NCBI RefSeq assembly: GCF_000226095.1
Contig: NC_016472.1
Location: 9,424,001-9,488,000, forward strand
Direction: 5' to 3'
Origin: Thermothelomyces thermophilus ATCC 42464
Lineage: Eukaryota > Ascomycota > Sordariomycetes > Sordariales > Chaetomiaceae
DNA length: 64,000 nucleotides
Each line of letters starts with the position of its first letter. The first letter of the stretch is position 1. Position numbers and translations under genes: made by a program. The notes under the pieces are model-generated. The model did not search any database and was not told the origin of the DNA. It worked only from the letters and a program-made list of their open reading frames with translations. Shown here in pieces: positions 45,994-57,607 of this stretch.

Positions 45994-48809
45994 ATGCCTT
46001 ATGCCATGGCCTCCGAGCAGCCTCTCGCTGAACCGCCGCCGCAGCCGCCGCAGCCGCCGCCGCCGCCGCCTCCGCGGGCCTCTGTGCCCGAACCGGCGGC
46101 GATAAAGCTGACGCGCGGCCACTCGTGCGTACTCTGTCAGCAGCGAAAGGTCCGCTGCGACAAGCAAAAGCCGTGTGCCAACTGCGTCAAAGCCCAGGTT
46201 GAGTGCCGTGTGGTCCCCCCGCAGCCGCCCCGGCGCAGGAAGAAGAAGCCGCATGAGCGAGACCTCATCGAGCGCCTCCGGAAATATGAATCCTTGCTGG
46301 CCCAACATGGTGTCAAGTTCGAACCCATCGCCCACGAGCTCAGGCCATCTGACCACGCGGACGATGTTGCCGACCTTGAGCAGGATCTCAGCGGGCTCAA
46401 GACGTCCCCGTCGAGCGCCGCCGACCATCTATCGCCGGATCAGGGTCACGACAAGTCAGTTCCTCGTTTCGCGTGCTGTTGCTGCTCTTAATTATCAAAC
46501 TAGCCTAACCCGTATCTTCTCTTCAGACAAAGATGGGCTCCCGCCATCCGCGAGGTAAGCCATCGGTTTTTTTTTTCTGTCGATATTCGCCATATTGCTG
46601 TCATAGCCTCGCCGCGTATACTACCATTTTGCTCCAGCATGCTTTTGTCTCCTTGGCGGCTTCTCATTGTCTTGATACCATCTTCAAGATCCCCCCTTTG
46701 CTCAGGCTTCCCCAAGACACCAGACTGCTGCTGCAGACTTGCCCACATATTGCTCTGTCCTGACTGACGTTGTTTAGTACCGAGGAGACGCGGATGATGA
46801 CTCCTCCGACGAGGAACAAGAGGGCCGGACAATACACAATGCCTACGACACCATGTTCGAGAACAGCGACGGTTTTCCGTTCGTTGTTGGCGGATCAGTG
46901 GCTAGCGTGACTTCCGCCCACCCCTCGCCAATCCAGATCTTCCAGTTATGGCAGTTTTATATCAGCAATGTCAACCCTCTACTCAAGATCACGCATACGC
47001 CGACGTTGCAGGCTCAGATCATCAGTGCTAGCGCCAACCCAGCCAAGATTTCCCGACCTCTCGAGGCCCTCATGTTTGCCATTTACTTCGCCGCCGTAAC
47101 CTCCCTGAGCGAAGACGAGGTCCACAGCACGTTTGGCGAAGACAAGGCTATCCTCTTAGGGAAGTACCACAACGCGACCCAGCAGGCGCTTATCAACGCC
47201 GGCTTCATGCGCTCCTCCGACTTGGTGGTGCTGCAGGCATTTTTCCTGTATCTGGTAACTTATTCTTGCCCAATCCCACCATACGCAAACTCCTCTGGCA
47301 AGTTGACTAACACGTCTCTAGCTGTGTGCTCGCCCATACGTTGACCCCCGGTCCATGTTTTGCCTTCTCGGTATGGCATTTAGGATAGCCACCCGCTTAG
47401 GCCTCCACCGAGATGGATCCCAGCCAGGCTTGTCGCCGTTTGAGGCGGAACAGCGGAGGAGGCTGTGGTGGCAGATCGTCGTCTTTGACAAGCGCATCGC
47501 AGAAATCACCGGGTCGACAGTGACGGCCCTCTCATCTTGCGCCTGCGACACAAGATTGCCACTCAACATCAACGATGCCGATCTGAACGTCCATGCCAAA
47601 GGGCAGCCAGGCCCGTACCCCGGACCAACCGAGATGATTTTCTGCCTGACTCGCATAGAGCTCACCGTGGCTGCGTCACCTGATAGTATCCGGCGGACCA
47701 TCACCACCCCCGGAGGTCGGCCGTTACACCAACCCATGGTGCATTTCGAGCCCTCCCCCTCTTCCCCCGACGTGGTGTCACACGCGGCCAACCAAAGCCT
47801 GCCGGACAACCTTGCTCAGTTCTGCGCCTACGTGGAAAGCGTGTACCTCAAGCAGTGCGATCCCAAGATTCCGCTCCACTACTTTACCCTTCTCATGACA
47901 CGTCAAGCGCTGTGCAAGCTGCGCATCATTGATTTCCTCTGCAGGACGGCCAATGCGAACCACGTCGACCAAGGCGAGCGCGACAGCTATTTCATGGAAG
48001 CCCTCCGCATGGTTGAATATGACAACGCCCTTCAGAGCTCGGATATGCTGCAGGGCTTTCGCTGGTACACGTACGCCCACTTCCCCCTGCCTGCCTACCT
48101 TTGCCTAGTCTCAGAACTCCGGCACCGAACCACGGGCGAGCTCTGCGAGCGTGCCTGGAACGTCATGATCGAGAACCACGAGCGGCGCGGCCTGCTGCGG
48201 CGCCTCAACCGTAACCCCTTGCACATCGCCTTTGGTCACTATTTTCTTAAGGCTTGGGATGCTCGCGAGGCCGCAGAGTTGCAGCTGGGCCGTTCGCTAC
48301 CCACGCCAAAGGTTGTTACGCTGCTGAGGGCAACGCTGGCCAAGACGAGGCGGCCGACTTCGGCGCGTAATCGAGAGCCCAATACTATGACGATGGGAAC
48401 GCCGAGCGGGAGCCAGCAAGTTCCCGTCCAGCCCGCGATGGCCCCCCGATCGACCGATTCACTGGGGATGGCATCTGTTGGTGAAATGCATACGATTCCG
48501 GGAGGCATGCCGTCGACTGGGATGTACCACAGCAAGCCGATGCCACATTCCACCACGGCGACGTCGACTACGTCGACGACGACAACGCCGTCAATGGCTG
48601 GGATGGGCGCCGGCCACACCATGATGATGGATGACTCGATGATGTATCCGGGATACGACAACGTGGCGCCTATGTATGCTGCGCCGGCGTCAATGCAGGA
48701 CCCGGAGCTAGGCGGTGGCATAGATTGGGATTATCTTGTTCAGATCACGTCGTTGAGCGGCTTCAACCCTGCAGGTAGCTACTACGTTCAGCAGGGCACA
48801 GGGACTTAG
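45994..48809 (+). CDS. Zn2Cys6 fungal-specific transcription factor
   Basis: Nuclear DNA-binding regulator. Exons 45994-46454, 46527-46554, 46778-47254 and 47322-48809 close in phase to 817 aa. A Pro run precedes the zinc cluster, whose six Cys (45, 48, 55, 61, 64, 71) have the canonical C2-C6-C5-C2-C6-C spacing, followed by a basic PPRRRKKK linker and a short coiled coil (RDLIERLRKYESLLAQHG). The middle homology region (fungal_trans) spans about 190-560, with FQLWQFYISNVNPLLKITHTPTL, LGMAFRIATRLGLHRDG and RRRLWWQIVVFDKR. The tail is rich in Met, Ser, Thr and Gly. Exon 2 is only 28 nt (QRWAPAIRE plus a split Lys codon). A second ATG at 46006 is an alternative start. It is divergent from an MFS efflux pump, which it may control; that is inference. 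Confidence 0.9.
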
Positions 48810-50736
48810 CAAACGGATACACGAGAGATCCAAGGAAGGGGGCCCGGGGGCGGTTCGGCCGAATGGGACAGGATTGTGGGTTCGTAGTTGACGGCGTTAG
48901 CGGGCCCCAAACGATCGAAAACCTACGGGTCCTTGGAATCCAGGCGCTGGCGTCTTTCTTCTTTAGACCTATCCGGATATTTGGAAAGAGTGTGCCATGT
49001 CTCGTCTTATCTTGACGCTGGGGGATCTCTTCTCTTCTCCCTTGACCGGGTTTGGTTTCCTCTTTCCCTCAGGCGATATCACTCCATTTCTCTTTTGATC
49101 AAGACCCTCGTGCTGCGGGTAGGCTCTGCCTGATATGGCTGGAGCACATTTTCTCATAGCAATTCATCCTAGGATGACCGTTGAATGCGAGGTTTGATCA
49201 AGCCATTCGCTATTATCAAACAAGGTCGTTGCCGTGCTGACGTAGCGACACGAACGTGATCATTCTTGGCCCGTCTCCTCTCACCTATTTTTGAATTCGG
49301 TTCCCTCTCGCAAGGGGCGTTATCCGTCGTATGGAATCGGTCCATCATCGGGAGCTGAAACCGAGCGTTATGTTGAGGGATACGAGGTTCGGCATTTCGG
49401 GATTATGCATCTGTTCTCTGAGGCGCGAGACACGGCAACGTGGGGTTACACCGCTTCTTGTCGGCGTGTTCCCTACAGCCATTCTGTGGCTTGGTCACGA
49501 CGGCTGTCGGATGTTGGGGAGATTTTTTTTTCTCTGGATCGTCCGGTCTTCCGGAAAGTCAGGGGGGAGGGGCGATTTGGGACGCCGTCTCGCTCTTCCG
49601 TACCAAAGAAATACAGGCACGTCGCAGCGGGCAGCTTCTTTGTCGGTCCAATCTCGGATGATTAGCCCGTTCTTCTCGTTAACTCAGTGGACGGGTAAGA
49701 TTTTGGGCGGCGCGGTTGATCCTCGCCTGGCTGTTCTGGATAATGAATGATATGAGGCTTAGAGTCCTAGCGGGGTGCCGGTAGGTTAAGGCTTGTCTTC
49801 TGCGCGAATGGCTCTAATTATGGATAACGGAGGTCAGTGTAATCTAGGAACATCTGCTTACCCTTGCCTCGAGGCCGGTCATACCTCTTCCATCTGCTTT
49901 TCCGCCCATACGGGCAACGGCCCCTTGAAAAGCCGGGTAGGTCTTTCGAAGTCGATGTGCGCTATCCCGCAACATAGCTCTATAGCGTTGCAGCTGAGCT
50001 TATCGAGAGGTCTCACAGAAGTTCAAACAAGGCAGCGATTGCCTACATCGTGATACCGGTACAGTTGGGCTCCTTCCTCTCGTGTCCCCCTATGATGGAG
50101 CTGAAATTGTATTGTAAGGGGGTGCCCATCTGCCACGCTTCCAGTACCTTGCCGATTCCGGTCATTGGGAGAAGGGAAACTCCTGATGGCGGAAGAAAGG
50201 ACTGTGTCCCTTATCAGAGCACCGTCGCATCAGCCTAGCTCGAATTCGGGTGTTCTCGCAGGCTCACAATATAACCCAACAAAAGGAGCGGGAAGTAGAG
50301 CTCGAAGCGCACCATGAAGACCCACACGCCCTGGCCCAAACCTCAGGCCCAACAAGATCGCGATATCAAGCAAGCCAAATCCACTGAAGAAAAGTTCAAA
50401 CCATGCCTATCGTGGCAAAGGATCCCGCATCCCTCTCCCCTCCCGGTTCATTTCCCTGTCCCAGCCAGCCTTTGAATGTCCCGCCCAAGCACCACCGAAC
50501 GCCGACCACAGCCCAGTTCAGATTAAAACGATATAGCCACCCACGCTTTTGTAACCGAGAAGAGATGATGAGAAATGAATATCGTGACCTTGACCGTTAC
50601 CCCGATCGTTAACCCATACCAAGCCAGCTGAGCTATTGGAAACGCGAAGCCAAAAAACCAACGTACTGTCGCTCTTTGGTCGCCGTCTATCTAGTCATAC
50701 AGGGCAGAATTTGTGATCGCCTCCGCCGTTGTCCCA
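48810..50736. other. Intergenic between convergent genes, 1.9 kb
   Basis: 3' regions of the Zn2Cys6 gene (+) and SET3 (-). Three overlapping plus-strand frames of 73-139 codons at 49291-49750 read the same bases differently and match nothing; none is called. No repeat or RNA gene recognised. Confidence 0.5.
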
Positions 50737-53544
50737 TCAGCTGCCGCCGCCTTCGGCGGGCTTCTCCGGTATTGGGGAGCCAGCTGATGCACCGCCATCT
50801 GCGCTTGCGGCTGACTTGGGTTCGTCTGCGCTCGAGACAGGCTTTAATAACGCCGTCGCTACGGACGGCCGGGCAGCGGCAGCCTTGTTCATCCTGCTCT
50901 TGTAGTCGCTAAGGCTGAGTTTCTTCTTGACAGGGCTCGGGCTCGGGCTCGGCGCTACGCCGTTGACAGACGGCGGCGGGAATCCGCTTGCAAGGCTTGT
51001 TACCGAGAACGGCGATTGGGCCGTTTTAGGAACGGCCGAAACAGGTGTTGATGCTGGAGAAGCAACAGAGGCCGGCGTTGCGAAAGCCGGGAACGGGGGC
51101 ATTTCTACTCGAAGGTCGAGCGACTTGTTTTTGGCCAGGCTACTACTGGCCGAACCATCTCCTCCGGCAGCGCTGTCCGTTTGGGAAACGAGTCGTGCAT
51201 CCGCCATCGGAAGGTCTTTCGGCTCGCCAATCGAAGCATCGGTAGCCAAACCTTTCTCCGCGTCTCTGGTGGCGGGGGATGACAAAGGCGCATCTTGAGC
51301 GCCATGGCTCTCTCCACTCATGGCTGAGAGTGGGCTCTCTACGGCGCGGCGTTTGGCGCGCTCTTCCTCCTCAAGGCGGACCTGGTGCCAGTTCTCTAAC
51401 ATCCGTTTCCTTAAGCACCATCCCACCCTCCTCTTCGGAGTTGCCGTGTCGCTTGTGTCGTGAGAATCCGTCTGCACCGCGGCATCGCAATACTTCAATC
51501 GCGGCGCGGTCGAGCTAGGACGAGAGCGAGCGGGCGCCGGTGTATTCCTGGACGTCGGGTTTCTGCGGGCATGGCCAAGATGGGTGGGACTCACGCCGCT
51601 GGGTGACCCAGACTTGCCCCTCGGGGTTCCAGTTCCCGCATCAACGTAGCCGCGGTCTGTGAACCCCGTGGGAAGATTGGGGGTATTGGTCGCAGAGGAA
51701 GCCTTTGATGCCTTTGCTTGTGAATTGTGGGTCCCATCGGAAGCACGTTTCCTCTTGCGATGTGGTTGCTGTTGTTGCTGTTGCTGCTGTTCCATACGAC
51801 GGAAAGTGTCCTCAACCATCGCCACTTTTCTCTTGTCTCGGTCTGTGGGTTCGGTCAATATGCCGAGCATATCAAACGACCCCTGGCGCACCGTTGGAGT
51901 CATGTCGCGGCTGGGCGGCTTGCTTCGCGAGGAGGAGGACACAGACCTCCGGTCGTGCTCGGGAATGTCTTCCAAGCGCCCTTCGCTAGCGGCCCGACTG
52001 TTGGTTGCATGCCCTGTGCTCGTGGGAGAGATGGCGTGCTGCTGCGCTTTAGGCTTGCGTTTCTTGCTCTTGGAGGCATTCGCACGCGCCTGAGCCTTGG
52101 CCAAGTAGTTCCGATGGAACCGCGCAAATGCACATTCGGGACCTAGATTGCACGCGCAACCTCCATGCTCGGAGAGTATGGAGCGGGCCCAGCCACCGTA
52201 CTTGAGATAATCCTCCTCGGTGATGTTCTGTTCGGTATTGTCTCCGTTGATGTCATCGGCCAAGCCAAGCAATTGGAAGGCACGTGTCTTCTCCGCTGTC
52301 GGGAACCCGTTGTCCCAGGAAATCGTGATCTGCTCCTTCGCCGCAATCGGCCGGTCGCTCACCAGCCAGAAATGGTACTCGCTACCGGCCGATATGTATG
52401 TCTCGAGGACCGCATTTGGTTTGCAGCTTCGCCGAACAAACCGAGCCGCGGACCCTTCCTTCCTGGTGTCGATGTACAGCGGCAGCTCAGGGTGGAAGAG
52501 GACAAATGGAAGCGGCGCGGTCAGTTCGGCCCAGCGATTCTGGGGATCGGCGCAGTAGAGAGCCTGGAAACCTATTTGGCCATTGACTTCGATGAGGGGG
52601 ACGTCCTTCTCAATTGCCGAGGGGGCTTTGAGACACCGCCACTGAACAACAGTATTTGGAGCAATGACCTGCTGGTTTTGCTCCACCTCAGGCGTGACCT
52701 TGATCGCATCGATGTTGGGAGGGAGTTTTCGGAAGACGTCCTCGTAGGAGACACCAGTCTCGCTCCGCATTTTTTCCTCGTCGCGCAGCCATGCCGACAT
52801 CGTATTGGAGATCCTCAAATCCGCGAAGCTGTTGGTATTGACGATCTGGTAATCCTGGTCGTTGTAAAGCGACAAAAATCCTGACGAGAAATTGTGAGGC
52901 TCGAAACCGTCGAGAAGATCGGGTGGTGTTGTCGCAGGACTCAAAGGATGGCTATGTGTGGCCTTTGCATTCCCGTGCGAAGGGCTGCGCTTGGCGCCCA
53001 GAGAACTGACTGATTGGCTTGACTTGTGTGAACTCTTTGTCTTCTTCGCGGGATGGAGGTTGTCCTGTGGGCTGGTGTGCTTGAGCGCTTCGGATGACCC
53101 GTGGTTAACACCATTAATTTGGAGCTCCGATGATTTCTGTTTCTTCTTATGGCTCTTGGACGGAGGTCGCTTTGTTTTTCTGTCAGCCGCCGCTTCTACA
53201 ATTGGGACAGCGGTTCTCGCCCTCTGGCGAGCGATCGCTTGTTGGCGGTCGAGGGATCGCGGCTCGCACTCGGCGCATGAGTGCGCAAAGTTTGGACGAA
53301 GGGCATCTTCGACATTGTCGGGGTAGTAGCACTCAATGTGCTGCCACGTCTCGCACGTCTCGCAGAAGATCGTATTTCCGTCATCGTCAGGAAAGTCGCA
53401 AATACACTTGATTGTGTATGGCTCCTCTTCTACCGTTTCTTGCTTTCGAGGGACATCTCGAACTGAAACGTTACTCGCAGGCGAGAAAGCGGACTGACTG
53501 GGAAGCGCGATCGGCGTCGACAGCGGTGGCAACTTGTCTGTCAT
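50737..53544 (-). CDS. set3: PHD and SET domain protein, SET3 (histone deacetylase complex subunit)
   Basis: Predicted scaffold of the Set3C histone deacetylase complex, which binds H3K4-methylated chromatin. It is a single exon of 935 aa from the ATG at 53544; the frame is open a little upstream but has no ATG there. The PHD finger (about 46-95) is C4HC3: CICDFPDDDG, FCETCETWQHIECYY, SCAEC. A Lys/Ser-rich linker precedes a SET domain (about 305-430): VPLIEVNGQIGFQ, LPLYIDTRKEGSAARFVRRSCKPNA, ITISWDNGFP. The Asn-His pair of active SET enzymes is replaced (RRSCKPN), as in Set3/MLL5-type proteins, so methyltransferase activity is doubtful. The post-SET region keeps CACNLGPECAF. A Gln run (about 590-600) and a long Ser/Pro/Ala-rich tail follow. 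Confidence 0.92.
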   Translation of the reverse strand: MTDKLPPLSTPIALPSQSAFSPASNVSVRDVPRKQETVEEEPYTIKCICDFPDDDGNTIFCETCETWQHIECYYPDNVEDALRPNFAHSCAECEPRSLDRQQAIARQRARTAVPIVEAAADRKTKRPPSKSHKKKQKSSELQINGVNHGSSEALKHTSPQDNLHPAKKTKSSHKSSQSVSSLGAKRSPSHGNAKATHSHPLSPATTPPDLLDGFEPHNFSSGFLSLYNDQDYQIVNTNSFADLRISNTMSAWLRDEEKMRSETGVSYEDVFRKLPPNIDAIKVTPEVEQNQQVIAPNTVVQWRCLKAPSAIEKDVPLIEVNGQIGFQALYCADPQNRWAELTAPLPFVLFHPELPLYIDTRKEGSAARFVRRSCKPNAVLETYISAGSEYHFWLVSDRPIAAKEQITISWDNGFPTAEKTRAFQLLGLADDINGDNTEQNITEEDYLKYGGWARSILSEHGGCACNLGPECAFARFHRNYLAKAQARANASKSKKRKPKAQQHAISPTSTGHATNSRAASEGRLEDIPEHDRRSVSSSSRSKPPSRDMTPTVRQGSFDMLGILTEPTDRDKRKVAMVEDTFRRMEQQQQQQQQPHRKRKRASDGTHNSQAKASKASSATNTPNLPTGFTDRGYVDAGTGTPRGKSGSPSGVSPTHLGHARRNPTSRNTPAPARSRPSSTAPRLKYCDAAVQTDSHDTSDTATPKRRVGWCLRKRMLENWHQVRLEEEERAKRRAVESPLSAMSGESHGAQDAPLSSPATRDAEKGLATDASIGEPKDLPMADARLVSQTDSAAGGDGSASSSLAKNKSLDLRVEMPPFPAFATPASVASPASTPVSAVPKTAQSPFSVTSLASGFPPPSVNGVAPSPSPSPVKKKLSLSDYKSRMNKAAAARPSVATALLKPVSSADEPKSAASADGGASAGSPIPEKPAEGGGS

Positions 53545-54340
53545 AATCTTGACAAAAGCCTCGCGGCGGCCCAATGGCGAATGAATTGTGTGGATGATTT
53601 ATCTCTCCGGTTGGAAGGGCATGCTTGTCGCGCGTCTCGACGCGATTCAGGAAGGCGTGTGCGTCGGAAACACCAGCGGAGACAGCACTTTCGTCCCCAG
53701 GTCGATCGGTCTTGTCGCGCAGTCCCGCACTCCAGCCGTAGCAAGGCTGGTCGTGTCGGACTTAAAAGGCTCGGCCGCGAGGCCACGGGTGTTTGCGGAA
53801 AGGTGTGTCGCGACAGAGATCGAACGCGGCTAGGATGACAAAATATACGGACTCGGTCTCTGTGTGACTCTGTCTATCTCACCGGGTGTTGCGGTGGGAG
53901 AGCAAATGTTGCTGTCGTAGGATCTAGCGTGGCGACCGTGACGGCAGGCTCGGCTCGAGATGGGGAAGGAGGACGGATTGACGAGAATGACAGATGCGCC
54001 TCGAGAACAAAGGAACCTGACTCGACGAGATCGAGTCGCTCAGTACGGGATTGAATATCCGGGTTGAAACTCGGAAAAGGGCGAGGGCGGCGACGGATGG
54101 GTGACGCGAAAAAATGGGAATTGAAACAAAGAGAGGCAGAGTTTGAAGGTGGGAGGGTCAGAGTGTGGAAAGCGCAAGAGAGAGGGGGGCCCACACGGGC
54201 AGATGAGAAGACGGGCGTGCAGCGCAGAGCAGCAGCGTTCAGTCCCGTCCTAGGCAAGCCCAGAGCGGGCTGCGGCTTGGGACCGACCGGGGTGTCGCTC
54301 AGAGGAAAACGGAGGGAGCGCGAGCACAGACCAATCAGAG

Positions 54341-54363
54341 CATGCTTTGCACTGCAAAGCATG
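54341..54363. repeat. Perfect 23-bp inverted repeat
   Basis: Arms CATGCTTTGCA and TGCAAAGCATG are exact reverse complements around a single central C. It starts five bases after a CCAATCAGAG element (54331-54340), about 800 bases upstream of the SET3 start codon. Confidence 0.95.
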
Positions 54364-54674
54364 GCTGCGGATCTTGGGGGGGGAAGGAAGGGAGCGGCTG
54401 CCGGACGGTGCAAGCTTTTGCACCGCGGCTTCCTCTGTCCCGGCGAGCTTCTCAAGGCAGCGCGGGCGTCAGTGTGAGGAGAAAATTGATGAGCACCAGG
54501 GAACCGCCCACTGGGCGCGGCGACCGGACTTGGAAAGTCGTGCGCAGGTTCAGGGTGCTCCACTGTGGGTAGGTTGGGTGTTGCGTGTGTAGTGTAGCCT
54601 GAGGCATTACACTAAGCCCGGAACGGAGCAAGGGCGGGGAAGGGCGGAGGGCAACAGAGATCTTGAGGCCGTTC

Positions 54675-54686
54675 GCGATTGGCTGG
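54675..54686 (-). promoter_or_regulatory. CCAAT box, copy 1 (CCAGCCAATCGC on minus strand)
   Basis: A reverse-strand CCAAT core in a 12-bp context repeated exactly at 54752-54763. CCAAT elements are bound by the HAP/CBC complex in fungi. Position upstream of SET3 and the orientation suggest promoter function; that is inference. Confidence 0.5.
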
Positions 54687-54751
54687 CGCGAGGAAGGGAG
54701 TCGAGGTGTACAAAGGAGGTACTTGTGTACGGTGGCCACCCGTACACTACG

Positions 54752-54763
54752 GCGATTGGCTGG
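54752..54763 (-). promoter_or_regulatory. CCAAT box, copy 2 (CCAGCCAATCGC on minus strand)
   Basis: Exact duplicate of the 12-bp context at 54675-54686, start to start 77 bases apart. Confidence 0.5.
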
Positions 54764-56644
54764 TGCGCAAAAGGCACGTTGCCTGGATCCCAAGGCAACA
54801 GAAGAGCGGAGCGGTCAGCGAATAATGGCGAGCGAGAAGGATGAGAGTTTGTTGCAAGGTTGACCGTCAGGAGAATCTTGAACGCCTGGTTAGCGAACTG
54901 TGAATGAGAAGATGGACAAACCGAAGAAAACAGTCATCCGAAACAGGTTTCTCGACCCAAAAATGGGAACGGAGTGGGCCAGAGGCTGAACAACCTCGGG
55001 GTTCATTGTGCGCGGAAGTCTCGGAGAAAATCAAGTGCGTTGCCTGCGGGAAGAAGTAAAGGTTGGTTGGGTTCAAAATGGGAAACAGAGAGCGCCCAAG
55101 GAATGACGAAGACGGAGCAACAGAGAGAAAAAAGAGGCTCCTGATGGATGGCGACCTGGCTGGCTGCAGTTTCCTGCGCAGCAGGCCACGGGAAAATTGA
55201 GAAATTGAGCGGGGCTTAGCCGATGGACACCATGCCAAAAAGGACCAGACATGTAACTCTGCCCTTGCTTGCTCCCCGGAGCACTATCAAATTGCAAAAC
55301 AGACCTCCGTCGAGTTTTGCAGAATGACCCATGCAAATGGCAGCTAAAAGAGGCCTCTTACGGTTCCATGATTCGGGTCGAGGTGAACCTGTTGCACAAA
55401 CACTATGCTTGTGTAGAGCCTTATTTTCGGCGAGAGCGATGTGGCCTCGAGACGTTTTCACGGGAGCGTCACAGTTTTGGAATGCCGCCACTAGGACACA
55501 ATGCTTACTTAACTCTCTGCCTGTTTACAACGTACATACCTCGATGACAACAAGCTTGTGATTGTTGTGCCGCCCGTTGCCCTGCGAGGTGTTATCGCGT
55601 TCCGTGCGGAGTACGAATTTGTGCACTGCTCCGTACTGAGTACATGAATCCGTGGATCGGCACTAACACAACCAGGGCAAGCGGACAACACTTGCCAAGA
55701 AACTCTCCCTCGGCTTGTTTGCGGGATGTCTCGTCATATCAGATATAATCATCTTTCTCTGTGAACAGCCTTGTCGTGTCTCTGTCCCGTCATTATCAGT
55801 GGCTAGCCTCTTCTAGGGCTCCGTGTGGGTACTCTCTAAGCTCTCAGTGCCGATTCAGTCACTTAAGTTAACCTACACTAAATCGAGCAAGGGATGGGTG
55901 GATGATCTGTGCAGCCCCTCGGTGGGCAGCCGGGAGCGGTGTACGGAGGTATGTACGGAGCACTGGGAAGCAATTAGCTGCTTCTTGCTCTCAGTTTACG
56001 ACAGCTTGATGACGATGCGGCAAACGGTGGCGGATGCGAGCACGAGCACACAATGGAAGAGCGAGCGATGATTACCTAAGTCGGCACCTACATATACTTC
56101 GTATATCGTTATCGGCCTCTATTGTGTCCTAGCCTCTGCTTCGAGGTCCCACTGCCGCACGGCGGCCGCATCCGCGTCCCCAGTGTTCAATGCTGGGCAC
56201 AGCTGGCTTGTGCTTCAAGCTGGCTTCGGAACCTCTGTTTGAGATCTGGCTCAACATTCACGGTGGTTGGCGGATTGGGCCAAAATGACCCACTTAAGTT
56301 CACATGATAGGTCCCGTTTGACCAATCGCCGCTGGGTTCTGCGACTCAGGACCGTGTGCCTCCCAATGACGTGAGGTTGGGGATGCCAGGCGTGGCCCGG
56401 CTCCTGGCAACCGCTCTGCCGCCTTGCAGTGTCTCACCGTTGTCGCCGGCAAAACTCCGTCCACTACGGATCACATCAGACGGCTTCCAGAGCGGTGCTC
56501 AAAGAAGCTGAACCACCCGAACCCGATTATCCAAACGGGGCACGAACAGGAACCGCTGTAGTTGCTCCTCTTCTCGTCAATCGCTGACGCCCCAACCTCG
56601 AATCTCTTCTACTTCCCCGCAAGATCCACCGATAAGCGGTCGAG

Positions 56645-57305
56645 ATGAGGCCCTCCTCGTTCCTGGTCGCCCTCGCAGCGAGCGCCAGCGCCCGCACCCT
56701 CATTCCCCGCGAAGACCAGGTTGCGGTCACATTTGGCAATCTCGACGTGCCCGGGCAGAATCCGCTGAAGTTCTGTGATGCCGACCGTGCCACAGATCTC
56801 GTCACGATTGAGGAGGTCATCCTGACGCCAAACCCGCCCGAAGCGTATGTTGAGCCCGAGATACCGTTTGAACTGTTGTACGATGGGGAACTAATATTGG
56901 CTCTACGTCTTTCAGAGGCACGACCCTCGTAATCGAGGCCACTGGCACGGTGAAAGAGACGATCCTCCAAGGCGCCTACGTGAACCTCGAGGTGAAATAT
57001 GGCTATATCCGCCTGATCAACACCCAGGCAGACCTGTGCAAGGAAATCCAGAATGTCGACCTCGAGTGCCCGATTGAGAAGGGCAAGATTTCCATCACCA
57101 AGACCGTCGACCTGCCGAAAGAGATTCCTCCAGTACGGCCACTCCCGAACGTTGAGCATTGTTGCAGAGCTTGGGACTAACACACTCTCAGGGCAAATAT
57201 ACCGTGCAGGCCGATGTCTACACTAAGGATAACGAGCATATCACCTGCTTGACTGCCACTGTGTTTTTCAACAGGAAGCCTCTGGGCGGAGTGTTCGACC
57301 TTTAG
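56645..57305 (+). CDS. npc2: NPC2-like phosphatidylglycerol/phosphatidylinositol transfer protein (ML domain)
   Basis: Secreted or vacuolar lumenal sterol/phospholipid-binding protein. Exons 56645-56844, 56916-57132 and 57192-57305 give 176 aa, the usual length for fungal NPC2. The signal peptide covers about residues 1-16 (FLVALAASASA). The ML-domain markers are NPLKFCDADRATDLVTIEEVILTPNPP, GTTLVIEATGTVKETI, GAYVNLEVKYGYIRLI, DLECPIEKG, and the end YTVQADVYTKDNEHITCLTATVFF. Four Cys are visible, enough for two of the three usual disulfides. Introns are 71 and 59 nt with donors GTATGT and GTACGG. The gene converges on VMA7, whose stop lies 302 bases away. Confidence 0.92.
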
Positions 57306-57607
57306 GTCGCCGAGTTGCTGCTGCTTCACGGTATTGCGGAACGTTGGTGGCATAGCGTTCAACTGAACTTGGCATGCGTACATAAGTCGATGTTTGTGGG
57401 AGCAAAGGGTTGATAGGTTCGCCGGTCAGGAGTCTCGTTGGCTAGTTCTCATATGCATCTGCCCCATAGCAAATTGAAGGTACTGAGCTCCAGGCTCGCG
57501 AAAATGGGAGATGGAAGGTTACACCGATGCCATTTTTCTCGACGCTCGTAATATGCTGACCCCTTCTCTCCAAACCCCATTTCCCTGTATTCCGCAACAA
57601 AGCTCGA
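57306..57607. other. Intergenic between convergent genes
   Basis: Shared 3' region of the NPC2-like gene (+) and V-ATPase subunit F (-). Nothing further seen. Confidence 0.6.

Larger units (their letters stand above)
53545..56644. other. Divergent intergenic region (SET3 / NPC2), 3.1 kb
   Basis: Contains the promoters of SET3 (-) and the NPC2-like gene (+). A 229-codon minus frame (53874-54563) just upstream of SET3 is Pro/Ser/Arg-rich with no family feature and is treated as leader or promoter. Visible signals are a perfect 23-bp palindrome at 54341-54363, a CCAAT at 54331-54335, and two copies of GCGATTGGCTGG at 54675 and 54752. Nothing coding is supported in 54800-56640. Confidence 0.5.

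Noticed and set aside
49291-49750. Overlapping plus-strand frames of 73-139 codons
   Set aside because: Three frames of the same bases are open at once and none resembles a protein family; probably 3' UTR or intergenic.
53874-54563. 229-codon minus-strand frame upstream of SET3
   Set aside because: Pro/Ser/Arg-rich with no domain, contains the 23-bp palindrome and CCAAT element, and sits where the SET3 promoter and leader should be.
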